Source of the DNA: Amphimedon queenslandica
Taxonomy: Eukaryota; Porifera; Demospongiae; Haplosclerida; Niphatidae
DNA length: 60,224 nt
NCBI RefSeq assembly: GCF_000090795.2
Contig: NW_003546243.1
Span: 90,009-150,232, forward strand
Direction of reading: 5' to 3'
Part shown: in pieces, positions 20,088 to 32,100 of the stretch
Position numbering within the stretch: position 1 is the first letter of the stretch
How the letters are laid out: each line of letters starts with the position of its first letter
Program-made: the position numbers and the translations under genes
The notes under the pieces: model-generated
Seen by the model: only the letters and a program-made list of their open reading frames with translations
Database searches by the model: none
Told to the model about the DNA's origin: nothing

Positions 20088-21196
20088 AACTTAAATTGAA
20101 ATAGAGTAGCCATAGTGTGCGACAACCAAGTCAATACAGACACAGGAAAGGCACTCAATCTCAGTAGTTACATGATCATATGTACATTTATACTAGATGT
20201 AGCAACTGTGACAATCAGGGTTTCCCAGTATAGTGCTAAGCTCATGAGGTGTGCTGTTTAGCTTGCTCAGTAGAGCTTTGTGGAAACCCTAGTTTAAAGT
20301 ATTATGTCAAAAATAGCTATAGAAAAACTCTCCATTTTACTGATACATATACGTATTGTGATGTTGTCTTATCTTGTTGAGCTCATTTCAATCAAAACTG
20401 TATTTTTATAAATTTTAAAAGTAGCTCAAAATCTCAGTCTGGCCTGAGACCGTGTACTACTCTAGAGCTACAGTGCATGTTCTTAGGTCAAATTTTATTA
20501 AAAATGGCTAGAAGAAATCTCTATTTTTATAGATTTTTGGAACAATACATACACGTTCTGATGTTGTTTATTCAGTTGATTCCAGGCAAAATTGGATTTG
20601 TTATGAATTCTTAAAGATATACTCTAAAAGGTATGCAATTTTGGTGAGGCATGTTAGCATTTGGTGAGGCAAGTTAGCTATAAGCCATGTATAGAATGAT
20701 CTATAAATGTTTCAATTCTGTAGTTATTTCTGGTATCTACAAATTTAACAGACTAGCTATTATGGCCTTACAAAGATACTCAATTTTATAAAATGATCGT
20801 AGATTCACTAGATCTACAAGCATGTTTTTATTAAGTTAAAGGGAGGATAAGATGTGACTCTAGTAAACAAACGTTATCATAATAGATTTAGTGGACGATA
20901 TAATTTAAGGATGATAATGCAACGTTGAATGTTTATTCACAAGCTATGACTGGCCAAAACATAGCAGCAATCTTATGATAATCATCATGATTATTATGTT
21001 TATGATCATTATGGTTATAAACATGATTATAATCATCATAATGGGCCTATTATGTAATGGGCCCAAAGTCAACTGAATTTATATATATAGTAACACCCAT
21101 TTCCTTATTCTAAACTATAACATCTATGACTGTTTACTTAAGGACAGTATTGTTGTGAAACTAGAGAAGCACAAATTCTAACTTATAGCTGGCAAA
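19538..21196. other. Intergenic, repeats, receptor promoter side
   Basis: The first 550 nt are the duplicated RING 3' flank. A small TIR element lies at 20217-20291 and diverged copies of the dispersed 186-bp repeat at about 20310-20640. At about 20971-21043 an imperfect ATGATTATAATCAT-rich palindrome lies about 150 nt upstream of the receptor start codon. No gene is seen. Confidence 0.45.
20217..20291. repeat. Short TIR element, AGGGTTTCCC ends
   Basis: The left end AGGGTTTCCCA is mirrored by TGGAAACCCT at the right. The interior has TGCTGTTTAGC, the same motif that is amplified in the 21-bp array at 41106-41315 and that recurs near 56757. Confidence 0.6.
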
Positions 21197-24100
21197 ATGT
21201 CACTGTTGGTTATAGTCTTCTTGCTGGTCCTTATAAAACCCATTGCTGGTGGATGTCCACCATCATCAGGTAAGACACTCAAGCAAAGAAACTAGCTAGA
21301 TTTACAATAAGGCTATAGACTATGCAGTATATTAAATCAGTTTGTATTATGGTGTGACAAAACAGTGAGTGAATAGCTCTGCTGTAGCATATAGTTGTCG
21401 CACTTTAGATCTAATTGCCACCTCAATTTCTTACATTACATACAAGATGTAACCATTACCGTCCATAGGTATTTACTTGATGCATAGAGGAGAGTGCTAT
21501 CCCAATGGATCATACTTTCATGATGCAGCCATCAGAACACACTACCTGATGTGTGTAGCCCCTGGATCTACTCTGAATGGTGGACAGTGGGTTAGAGCTA
21601 TTGATGGAGATCCTGTTACCTGTGGCAGCAACAGTGACACTGATCCATTTCGCTGTAATAGTCTAGCCTCACCAAATGCTAGTCTAAGCCTGTACTTACC
21701 AGATGGACAATCTCTTTTGTCTGAAAGAGAAGGATTTTATAAGTGCTGTTTACCTACTGGTTGTTCAGATCTCAATACTAATATTATTACTGCTAGTATA
21801 TTTAGTAAGCAATTGTATTGTTCATAATAATAACTGTGAGATAATTTACATTATAGGGTGGGCTCAGATTGCTGAGATCAAATTTGAACTCCTTTCAGAT
21901 ATGACAATGCTACCACAGCAATATGCATTGCATGCCATCAAGATTGGTCAAATGGATCATGTATTTTTACTAGCTGCTACTTGGTATTTCGAGACTGGAG
22001 ATAATAGCAGCAACCTTACTAGTGTATGCAATCAGCAGCAAAACAATTGTACTGTTGGTTCTGGAGTACTATTGCATACAATTAATGGAACATATGATTA
22101 TAATGTAACTATTACATGGAATGGAGAGAATAATAATAGTGGAATTTTGAATCAAGCAAACAGCAATGGTGATAATGTATTTAGATTTTATTTACAGTTT
22201 GGCGTTTCCCATGAGAATGTTGTTAGGAATCGTTATTATACAGTTACTGGTAAGTAAATATCAATAATATAAATTATTTAATTCTAAGTTTCTAGTTCCT
22301 GCATCAACTCCATCTAATTTAAGTATCACTAGTGAAACGACTTCAACCATATCACTTTCTTGGAATGCACTTGGATCAATTGATGCTGATGGATATGTAG
22401 TCAATGTTACCATAGGCACAAGTATCATTCAGACAGTGCAAATAGAGGGAGGAAATAGTAATAAAACAACACTGAAGGGCCTAGCATCTGGAACCATCTA
22501 CAATATAACTGTAAGAGCATATCAGCAATTACTGGGACCAGGTAGTAGTGCAATATTGGGGCAAACATTACTAGGTACAAGCTGCTATTTTCATTGCATG
22601 ATTATACTCTTAAATCAATTTTTATAGTAATTCAGTCAATTAATTGGACATTGGTTTCATCAATTAGACAACTTAGTCAAACTGTGTATCGTATTGATTG
22701 CATTGTAACTACTGAAATAGATCCGTTGATTGATATACACTGGTTAGTCAATGGAGATATAAAGAACAGCTCAATGTTTACATTACTTAATGATGAAACT
22801 TACAACATTTCCTTATTGATAAATCCTGATCCACTGGGAGTGTCTGTTAATGTATCTTGTGTGGCAAAAAATGATGGACGTGCCTACAGTAAATTTGTAA
22901 AATTACATGGTATGTCAAATATTATAATTTTCTGTAGTATAGTACAATAATTTCACTATAGCTCCTACTGGACCCCCAAGTGATGTTCAAGCATTCATAC
23001 TAGATAATGATAGCATTAAAGTCAATTGGACTTCATCTGGAAATAACAATGGCTTTGCTATTGAGTACATTACAAAAGATGGGAGCAGTAATGTGACCCT
23101 CACCAGAGAATTTGAAATCACATTATATCTACCAATGAATACTTATTTTATAATTGTATACTCATATGTTGATCTTCCTTCTATCAATGGCACATCTACA
23201 ATGATAATGTTTGATAGTAAGCCATTGATTATATTGAAAGTTTATTACATTGATGTAATCATTCTTTAGTTCCCAGTCCAATAACAAGTTTTGTAATATT
23301 CAATATCTCAAGCAGTAATGCTACACTGAAGTGGACTAATGAAAATAGAAGCTATATCACATATTATGTAGTCTCCCTTACTCCATCATGCTTTGAAATT
23401 TCACCTATAAACAAAATAATTTCTGTCAATCCTCATGAGTCCACCAGTATCTACAACATTACATTTAGTGCTCTATACAGTGGTATGGACTACACTGCTA
23501 AAGTGAGGGCTGGTAACGTACTAGGAGAATCAAACTCAAAAACGCTAAATTTTAGTACTATATCAACAAGTATGTTTACATCATTGCATAAAAAATCATT
23601 TCCTTTCTTTCAAGTTCCTTTAGGTGAACCAAACAATATTCTTTCAAATAAAACACACAACTGGATAACATGGGATGAGGTCAATTGCTCTATGCTTAAC
23701 GGTAGACTAATAGAGTACACGGTGATGATTACTGGTGTTGCACACACTACTGAGGAATATTTTAATATATATAATTTATTATTTCTCACTGTGTACAACA
23801 TTAGTATAGCTGCCACAAATTCTGCTGGAACAGGACCTTTTAGTGCTCCAATTACGTACATTGTGCAAGGTAAATTTTTAAACTGGTTATATAAAATGTT
23901 AGAGTTGATTTCAGAGCCTAAACAAGTCAATTTAATATTAAGTGTCATGGGAACTACATGGGCTTTTATTTCATGGAGTGCCCCAAACAACATGCCTATT
24001 CTATATTATGAAGTAAAGTATAATGCTTCTGAGTCAGATAACTGTTCATCAATGTCAATGAGGCTCACTACTGATTCTTATTACTCTACTATATCTAGTG

Positions 24101-24661
24101 CAGATACTTATGTCAATATAACAGGTTTGACAGCTAATACTTTGTATTGCTTTGCTGTGCGGACATATGTCAATGGATATGGGGAATGGAGTATCTTAGC
24201 TAATAAGACACTTTTAACATGTATGTATCATGTAGCTATGCATATCACTGATTTCTTCTATATCATTATATTATAGTAAATAATTCTAACAATGCTTCAG
24301 GGTCTGATAACATCTTTGTTGGACTTGGTGTTTCAACTGGTGTGTTGCTATTACTTTTAGTAGCCAGTATTACCATTAATATAATGTTCATCATAATAAA
24401 ATGGTAAATTCAGATAATAATATTATTTTTTATAATACAAAAATTGTTTCTTTTTAGTAAAAGCCAGGCAGAGCAGAATGTTGAACGTGATGAGTATGTA
24501 ATTAATGTAAATATTATTAATATTAATATTACTACAGGCCCAATCATATTAATATGCAAGTCTGTGAACCATACATGATTAAAACCTCTCCATCACAAGA
24601 TCAGAATTTTGAGCAAGAAACTTCTGAGCAAGAAGACTTATATGTTTACGTGCCAAATTAA
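21197..24661 (+). CDS. Single-pass FN3/Ig receptor-like protein
   Basis: Twelve exons: 21197-21269, 21469-21804, 21857-22249, 22296-22574, 22628-22909, 22962-23216, 23270-23569, 23615-23869, 23915-24220, 24277-24403, 24458-24493, 24538-24661. They sum to 2,766 nt (921 aa). Order: signal peptide (MSLLVIVFLLVLIKPIAG), a Cys-rich module (residues 25-136), a second unassigned module (137-267), FN3 (268-360), Ig-like (361-454), four FN3-like repeats (455-826), one TM (about 838-865, LLLLLVASITINIMFIIIK) and a 50-residue acidic tail ending DLYVYVPN. All ectodomain introns are phase 1, so exons equal domain units. Many N-x-S/T sites are present. The first four exons are duplicated in inverted orientation in the adhesion GPCR gene. 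A cell-surface recognition or adhesion role is inferred; no enzymatic domain follows the TM. Confidence 0.85.
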
Positions 24662-24739
24662 TAAAGGGCAAAGGCTCTGGCTTTATATAATATGACTACC
24701 GGGTACATACATGGTGCGGTTTTATAGTTTGTTTTGTGG

Positions 24740-24745
24740 AATAAA
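24740..24745 (+). promoter_or_regulatory. Poly(A) signal AATAAA
   Basis: AATAAA lies about 80 nt after the receptor stop codon and only 55 nt before the ATG of the next gene. Another AATAAA overlaps the stop codon itself at 24660-24665. The first is the more plausible signal. Spacing to the next gene is very tight. Confidence 0.5.
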
Positions 24746-24800
24746 TTAAATGATTATATAAAGGGAGGGGCCAAATTATGTAAAGGCGTGGCTCACAAAG

Positions 24801-25697
24801 ATGGAAGTCGAAGAAGGTGGTTATGATTGTGAGTTTGTTGAAGAGCTTCCAGATGACCTAGTGTGTCCAATATGCCTCTTAGCATCCAGAGAGCCACATC
24901 TCATATCATGCTGTGGGACGAAGCTCTGTCATTCTTGTGTATTGAGAATTCAGTTCGCAGAACAACCGTGTCCTTGTTGTAGAGTAGAAAGGTTTGAAAT
25001 TATGAAAGAAAAGGCGGTAGAAAGACGCATATTAGGCTTAAAGGTTTATTGTAAGTATAAAGGCAAGGGATGTACTTGGACTGGTGAGTTGAGGGATCTC
25101 GAGAAACATGAGAAGTCATGCCAAATGTCTTGTAGCGACACTGACTTGATCATTGTTAGAAAGAACGAGGTAATAGACCAACAAGCTAAGCAGATCAGGA
25201 AGTTAGAAGACTCGAATAGAAAACTTTGTGAAGATATAGCCGGGCTACATAAGGAGCTTGAAAAACTTAAAGTTAACGAGGCTGCTAATGTTCACGAGAA
25301 GAACAGGATAATTGAAGACCAAAGTCAACGTTTAAAAATCATGAGAAATGAAATTGCAAAACTTCAAGAAAGCAAGGCTGAGCAAGAGAGGATGATGAGG
25401 AACAGCATTAAAACTCTAAGTACTGAGAATGAAGAGCTGAAACGAAAACTCATTGAAAAACAAGCACCCAATCCAGCACATGACCTGCTTCCCGCCTTAG
25501 TGTCTGATTTGAGGAAGGATATTCAACAACTAAAGACCGAGAATGAAAACTTGAGACATGAGCTTCACGACAGACCATTTCACCCGCCACCACCTCATCA
25601 TCGTCACGGACCACCACCACCTGGACATGGACCACCTAGACATCATCCACCCTTTGGGCACCATAGGAGACATCCTCACCCACCACCTCCATTTTAG
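24801..25697 (+). CDS. RING/coiled-coil protein, diverged third copy
   Basis: This is an intronless 298-residue protein of the same family as the tandem pair. It has the shared start context DLVCPICLL and a RING-like finger with C22, C25, C38, C43, C46, C57 and C60. The expected His ligand is Thr40 (CCGTKLC). One TRAF-type Cys/His group follows (KVYCKYKGKGCTW, then H103 and C107); the second and third groups of the tandem pair are absent. A long coiled coil (about 112-250) and a His/Pro-rich C-terminus from about 258 replace the acidic tail. It lies between two convergent receptor genes and starts about 140 nt after the stop of the upstream one. An adaptor or ubiquitin-pathway role is inferred from the domains only. 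Confidence 0.85.
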   Translation: MEVEEGGYDCEFVEELPDDLVCPICLLASREPHLISCCGTKLCHSCVLRIQFAEQPCPCCRVERFEIMKEKAVERRILGLKVYCKYKGKGCTWTGELRDLEKHEKSCQMSCSDTDLIIVRKNEVIDQQAKQIRKLEDSNRKLCEDIAGLHKELEKLKVNEAANVHEKNRIIEDQSQRLKIMRNEIAKLQESKAEQERMMRNSIKTLSTENEELKRKLIEKQAPNPAHDLLPALVSDLRKDIQQLKTENENLRHELHDRPFHPPPPHHRHGPPPPGHGPPRHHPPFGHHRRHPHPPPPF

Positions 25698-26109
25698 CAG
25701 TGTCTTTGATTTAGTGACAATTTTTACTTTTAATACCAAGAGTACATTACTTATCACATTTAGATTAGTATTATACAATTGCAAGTAGATTCATGTTATA
25801 CAACCTTATATAAAGTGTGTCACATTATAATGTTATTAGCTTTTATTTCTTTTCAGTAAAATTTATTAATTATAAAATAACACAAAAAATTAATTGTGAA
25901 CTGCCAACGTATAATCAACCTCATAGTGTATACTATCTCTGCCATCCCTGCCCCTTGTCATTATTGTATACATATCTTACAATAACTTGATAAAAATTTA
26001 TAGTAGCTAATCTACAGATCTACATATAATTAGGGATAAAGCAGTTTACAATACAAACAAGAATGACATGTATCTAATTAAGGATTGTTTGTTAATCTTT
26101 AACTTGACC

Positions 26110-29100
26110 TCAGCAGTGTTTATTTTGGTGATATTTTTCACAGTTTTTTTCATCCATCTCAACCTCACTTTCACTGCTCTCATCATTTAGAATATCAAAT
26201 TGAGCTTCGTTATCATTGTATTTTTTGGCATAAAACCTTAAAGTAGCTTGTCCATCATTTGGGTTGTTTAAATCAAAATTGCCTTCATCTTTATGTACTT
26301 CTTTTTTTCCTGTCTCGTTCTTTTTGGTGTACTCATATGATCTCATTTGACTACCTTCTTCAGCTTGATCTTTTTTCAGCGAGGTTGCCAAATTATAAGA
26401 TATTTTTGTAGTGTTAGGAGATTTTTTCCAAGTTTTATTTAAATTTGATAAGGAAAGCTTGCTGAATTCCTTATCTTTTCCACAAAAGAGAATATTTTTC
26501 CAGACATGGCGAGCTTCTTCAGAGCGTAGACAGTACGTTATAAGAAGAAAAAGCCCATGAAATCCAGTCAAAATAACAAAAACAGAAGCTATTAAATCAC
26601 GTAGAGTTTCGCTGGTATAAATGTCCTCAGTGACAAGCAGTCCAAGTCCCCAGCCTAAGCCAAAGAGGATGGAGAGAGTGATTGCTCTTATCAATTGTTG
26701 CTTTAAAAAAGACTTTGAATCTTTATCTTTCTTCATTTTTGCATCATTCAGTTTTAATGAGTGTGTTTTATGCAAAAGAGAAACCATGATGACAACAAAT
26801 ATGATGCAGTTGAACAGATAGATAATAACAAAAGGAACCACCATACCGATATAAAATGGAGCTCTGAAGGCACGGCAACTAGAATAAATGTGAAATAATA
26901 TATGATGTACGTGTTTTATCTAGATCTATGTACTATTACTGCTGTGCTTGTACTATTCAGCAAGGAAGGTTTACAGTATCTGATCTTTTGATGTAAATAA
27001 TGTTTTGAATGAGGCTTTGAAGTTAATGTTTATAAAAATCGAGAATTCTTTTCTACTTCATAGACATTCTTGACAAAATGTGGTCAGAAACTGTGTATAA
27101 GTACATGGTCTTGAGCCAGATTTTGAGCAACTTTAAAAATTCATAAAAAATTCAATTTTCATCAGAATCAGCTCAAACTAAATATACAACATCAGAACAT
27201 GCATATAAAAAAGCTATGAAAATGAAGAATTCTCTCTTAGCCATTTTTTGCCAAAATACATGCATTCTAACAGCACACCTTAGGAGCTGACAGAACAATA
27301 CTACGGCTACTGAGGTAGATTGAGAGCATTTTTTCGTGCATCTGTATTGACTCAGTATAGTTAGTACACTGAAAACTCAATTTTTATCAAAATTTGAATT
27401 ACATTTTGCTGAGGCTTAAGCCTCAATTACAATTACAATTATGTAATTGTAATTGAGGCTCTAATCACAATTACAATTGTGGTCTAATTTTAACCTCAAT
27501 TTTTGGTTGAAGACCATGATATCTTTGCAGAAATTTAAGTTTAAAAATTTAATCAAAACAAGCTCAATCTTTCCTCAAAAATGGTATGAACAGATTTTCC
27601 TTTATTCATATCAAACGCTAAATTTGCATATTTTGTCTTATGACTATAATAAAATCATCAATAATCTTACAAATTTGGAGGATCACTGATGTAGCTCTTG
27701 TAGTCTGGAGAAAAGCAAAACAGCACAACAAAAACTGGAGCAACTAGTAAAAATACATTTATAAAAACAGAAAAAGATTATGTCAAAGTACTATTGATAA
27801 ATCAATAAAAGTTTTATGTAGCAAGATCTAATAATAATAAAATTATAGACTTTATTTATTGTCATAAAGCACATAATAGAAGTTGTATAAATGTAAAATG
27901 ACTTACTCCATGATACCACAGTTGCCTTCAGAACATAGTTCTCTATTTTGCGACCTAAAACTATGACAAGTTTAATATATAGATGAATAGCTTCAGCAGC
28001 CATCACAATAAAAGTGACAAGAAAAAAATATTGAAGAACAGCACCAGAGAAGGCACAAAAAATATTTATGTTTTTGCTATGAAGAGCTACAATAAATGAG
28101 AGATAGAGGCCCAAAAGAGCAAAACAAAGATTAAGGAGTAGTTGACCATGATCAGATGACCTTAGCTTCCTATAATCCATTATAATAAAAGTGATCTCTA
28201 TAAATTCTTTCATTGTGCTCACTTGCTTAAGAGGTAAGATATTATAGTGATGATAAGACAAACAATGGACACCATGATACCAACATATGATATTGAATCA
28301 AGAAACAATGTCAACTCTGTTCTTTCAGTTGGTTCATTATTTAGAGAAACATCCTAAATCATTGACAATAACCAAGAATGTTTTAATGATGTATAATATA
28401 CCAGTAATACAGCAAAATTAGTCAAGTGATCACAATGACATGTTACATATTTAGGATCCACTGAAGTGTTACATCCATCATTAGACCAATCACCATATCC
28501 ATCTATGAAAAAATTAACAGGTAATAAAACTAACACAATACCTATACAAATTTACTATCTAATGATTGTTTCCAGAAACTACACTGTGGAAATGATCCAT
28601 TGATGTCCTATAAACAAAAGCAAGCAAGATAGGCTATCTAAACAATTATCCTTACTGGATTTAGCTGAAAAGTAAGATTAACAGGAGATTTAAGACCTTT
28701 AACTGGCCCAATTCCCACCACATTGGCTGATATGATGATACTACCGACCGTCCAATAGTTAATTTTACGTCTCAGAAAGAGTGAATCAGTCACAAAAACA
28801 GCATAAGCAATTTTACTATCATCAGACAAATTATTAGATAAAGAAGAGAGAAGATTGCTAGGTAACTGAATAGAGCCAGTTGGTGGAGAGACTGAGTTAC
28901 TTCCAAATGATAGATCATCCCAGCTGATATTTTGTGTGGCAAAGTCACCAATATTTACACTGAACACTTGACTTGATTCATTTAACTCTTTAAGATCAAT
29001 TTGCTGGACTAAAACTGCAAAATGATTCCGCGCAATGACTACTGGCTCTGAAGAATTGGTGATATTAATGTCACCAACTACATTCTCTATAGCATCTAAT

Positions 29101-32100
29101 ATCCTGTTATGAAAAAAGGTACAGTAAAACAGTTCATCATATGCATCAAGTACATGTATAACCTTGAAGAGGTGTTAGATGATTCCTGACTTTTTTGTAA
29201 AACTTCCTGATTTACAACTAAAATGTTATCAACAGTATCAAGAAAAGTTGTTGTTAACTAAAAATACCAATCATCAGAAAAAGACATATATCCTTATCCT
29301 TACTGTTATATTTCCTTCAAGCTCACCGGTAGCAGAAACTAATGCACTTATACTTGCAGCAACTTCAGTAGGTCCTAGTGCACTGCTGTCACTAGTTAAT
29401 GCCTCAAGCTCATTTATCCTTTCTTCAACTGGTAACTACACATATTTGTGGAAAGTAAAAAAGAACTTCAAATGCATGTATATATCTACAATTGCCTTTA
29501 CATTCATTGAATAATTTAGTGTATTAATTAAACTGACTTACATCTTTAAGATGGCAAAGAGTTCTAGCTAAGTCACTGAAATTGCATCTCATTACATCAG
29601 GTGCATCCCAAACTGCTCCATTAGTAAAATCACCTCCACAATAACGTGTAGCTTGTAGCTTACCACCACCTGATGTGCCATTAGTACCACATGGACAATC
29701 AACCACTGCTAGTACACCAATATTAGTTTCAGGCCAAACAATAGTGATGGTAAGGTTTGGGTTACCAGAATGAGAAGGAATGATTGTAAAATTTGAAGGA
29801 CAGCCATCTATAGCATTTAAAATTAATTTATAAAATTTTAATGGCATGGATTTACCAAATCTCTCAACAGTAGTGACAAATGTTGGCAGAGCAAATTGCT
29901 GAATAAAATTCAATACATGCCTTACACCATTTAATAGGATTTTGTCACCTTGACCTTTTTGTGTTACCAATGTTACCACAACTAGTAAACTATCATTGTT
30001 AGTTCTAAGAAATGAGAAAATGAATTATTAAATGTACTATAAATATTATTTACCCAAGGCTAAGTTCATCAGGGTTTAGTTGTATTTTGATGTAAAACAA
30101 TGAAGTGTCACTAATATTGCTACCTGATAAGTAATTGTTACTTTGTATCATCAACTGCTTTGTGTTTTCCATTGAGTCATTTGTTCCCACATAGGAATTT
30201 GTAGAAAGATGCATTTCTGCTTTGTATTGTACCACATCTAAAACAGTATAAGAAATAAACAGTGACACTTAAACTACAAAGTGTCAAATAAAAGACAGTG
30301 AAGTATAAGATTCAATAAAAATCTTTGTGGCCACAATTATTTAATAGTTACTACTTAGACTAGTAAGTAACTTACTTGTTATATTGAGTACTACAGAAGA
30401 AGAATTAGCTGACATCTTTCTTCCATCAATAATGTTACTAGCTTCACAATGATAGATTCCTCTATCATTCAGTGTCAGTTCAGCAAATACCAGTATAGAA
30501 GGGTTGGAATTTCTGTTAACAAATAACTTTTTGTCTTTGTACCAGAGAATTAATGGAAATGGTGAACCAGTAGCTTTACAAGTGAGATTTACTGGAGAGT
30601 AAAGTTCACCTGTTGTCGTCTGTGGTGGCTCAGTAATTTTTGGTTTAATCTTGATTGTGACTTCTAGAAAATATAAAAAATTCTTTAAAAGCTGCATTCT
30701 TATAATTTTCAACAGAATTCCCTTTTCTCATTGCTGAATCATCTATTAGGTAAGTACCTCTCCTCTCATACACTGCAATCTAAAACTTACTTTCTTGGCA
30801 GTTTTTTCCAGTATGTGTCTCTGAACACAAACAATAGTAGGCATCAGACAAGCTTTGACAGTCACCATTTACACAAGGAGAGCTGAGACAAAAATTAGTC
30901 AGTGGAGCTACAAAAATCATTATAAAATGTTTATGTACATACAAATTTGTGAGTTTTCTTACATTCTATAACTGCCAGTTGGTAAGATGTATTCAATACA
31001 GTTCCAATATTTGCATTATTATCAGCTCTACAAAAATAACTGCCATTATCAGATCCAGTAAGATCACTAATTGTCAAGTTGCTAGTGACTTGACTTATAT
31101 TTGAACTATTGTTTGAATGGAATCCAGCAGATAACTGTACTGATATACTCCTTTTCTTGTTTGGAACAATTAATTGTCCGTCTTTCATCCATACTATGGT
31201 AGGTGTTGGTATACCATTAGCAGTGCAGTTAAATGATATGCTTTGTCCACTCTTCTTGACAACAGCAACTCCAACAACTGGGCAATCAATGAAAGCAAAC
31301 AATACATGTAACAACAAGAAGTTGCAAACTGCTCACAACTTTTATAAAAAATATTACAATAAAAGATGCAATAGCACATACAAAAAAATATTTTAATTCT
31401 ACTTGTGTAAAATAATTCACAAGATTGTTGAGTCTTTGTATTGATATAAGCAATTAACAAGAGAATAATAGTTATAACTATTTATAGTTTAACTGTAAAA
31501 GTAGTGTATATGGCTGAGATAAAACAATTAAAAAATAAATCTAAACCTATATGTAACTTGACAACAAAAAAGTTCTGTTTTAATTTAATTTGCATTCAAT
31601 ATAAAGAGATCTAACTTAAAATAGTTAATTTAAAGGTATAATAATCAAGGCAATTCATATGGTAGTACCTGGTAATGTTTGCCCCAATATTGCACTACTG
31701 GCTGGTCCCAGTAATTGCTGATATGCTCTTATAGTTATGCTGTAGATGGTTCCAGATGCTAGGCCCTTCAGTGTTGTTTTATTACTATTTCCTCCCTCTA
31801 TTTGTACTGTCTGAATGATACTTGTGCCTATGGTAACATTGACTACATATCCATCTGCATCAATTGATCCAAGTGCATTCCAAGAAAGTGATATGGTTGA
31901 AGCTGTTCCACTAGTGACACTTAAATTAGATGGAGTTGATGCAGGAACTAGCCGGAAACTTGGAAAGTAAAATAATTTAAATTGATATTTACTTACCTGT
32001 AACTGTATAATAACGATTCCTAACAACATTCTCATGGGAAATGCCAAACTGTAAATAAAATCTAAATACATGATCTCCATTGCTGTTTGCTTGATTCAAT

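Noticed and set aside
25450-25788. Overlapping frames on both strands at the RING third-copy 3' end
   Set aside because: They are shadows of the His/Pro-rich coding repeat.
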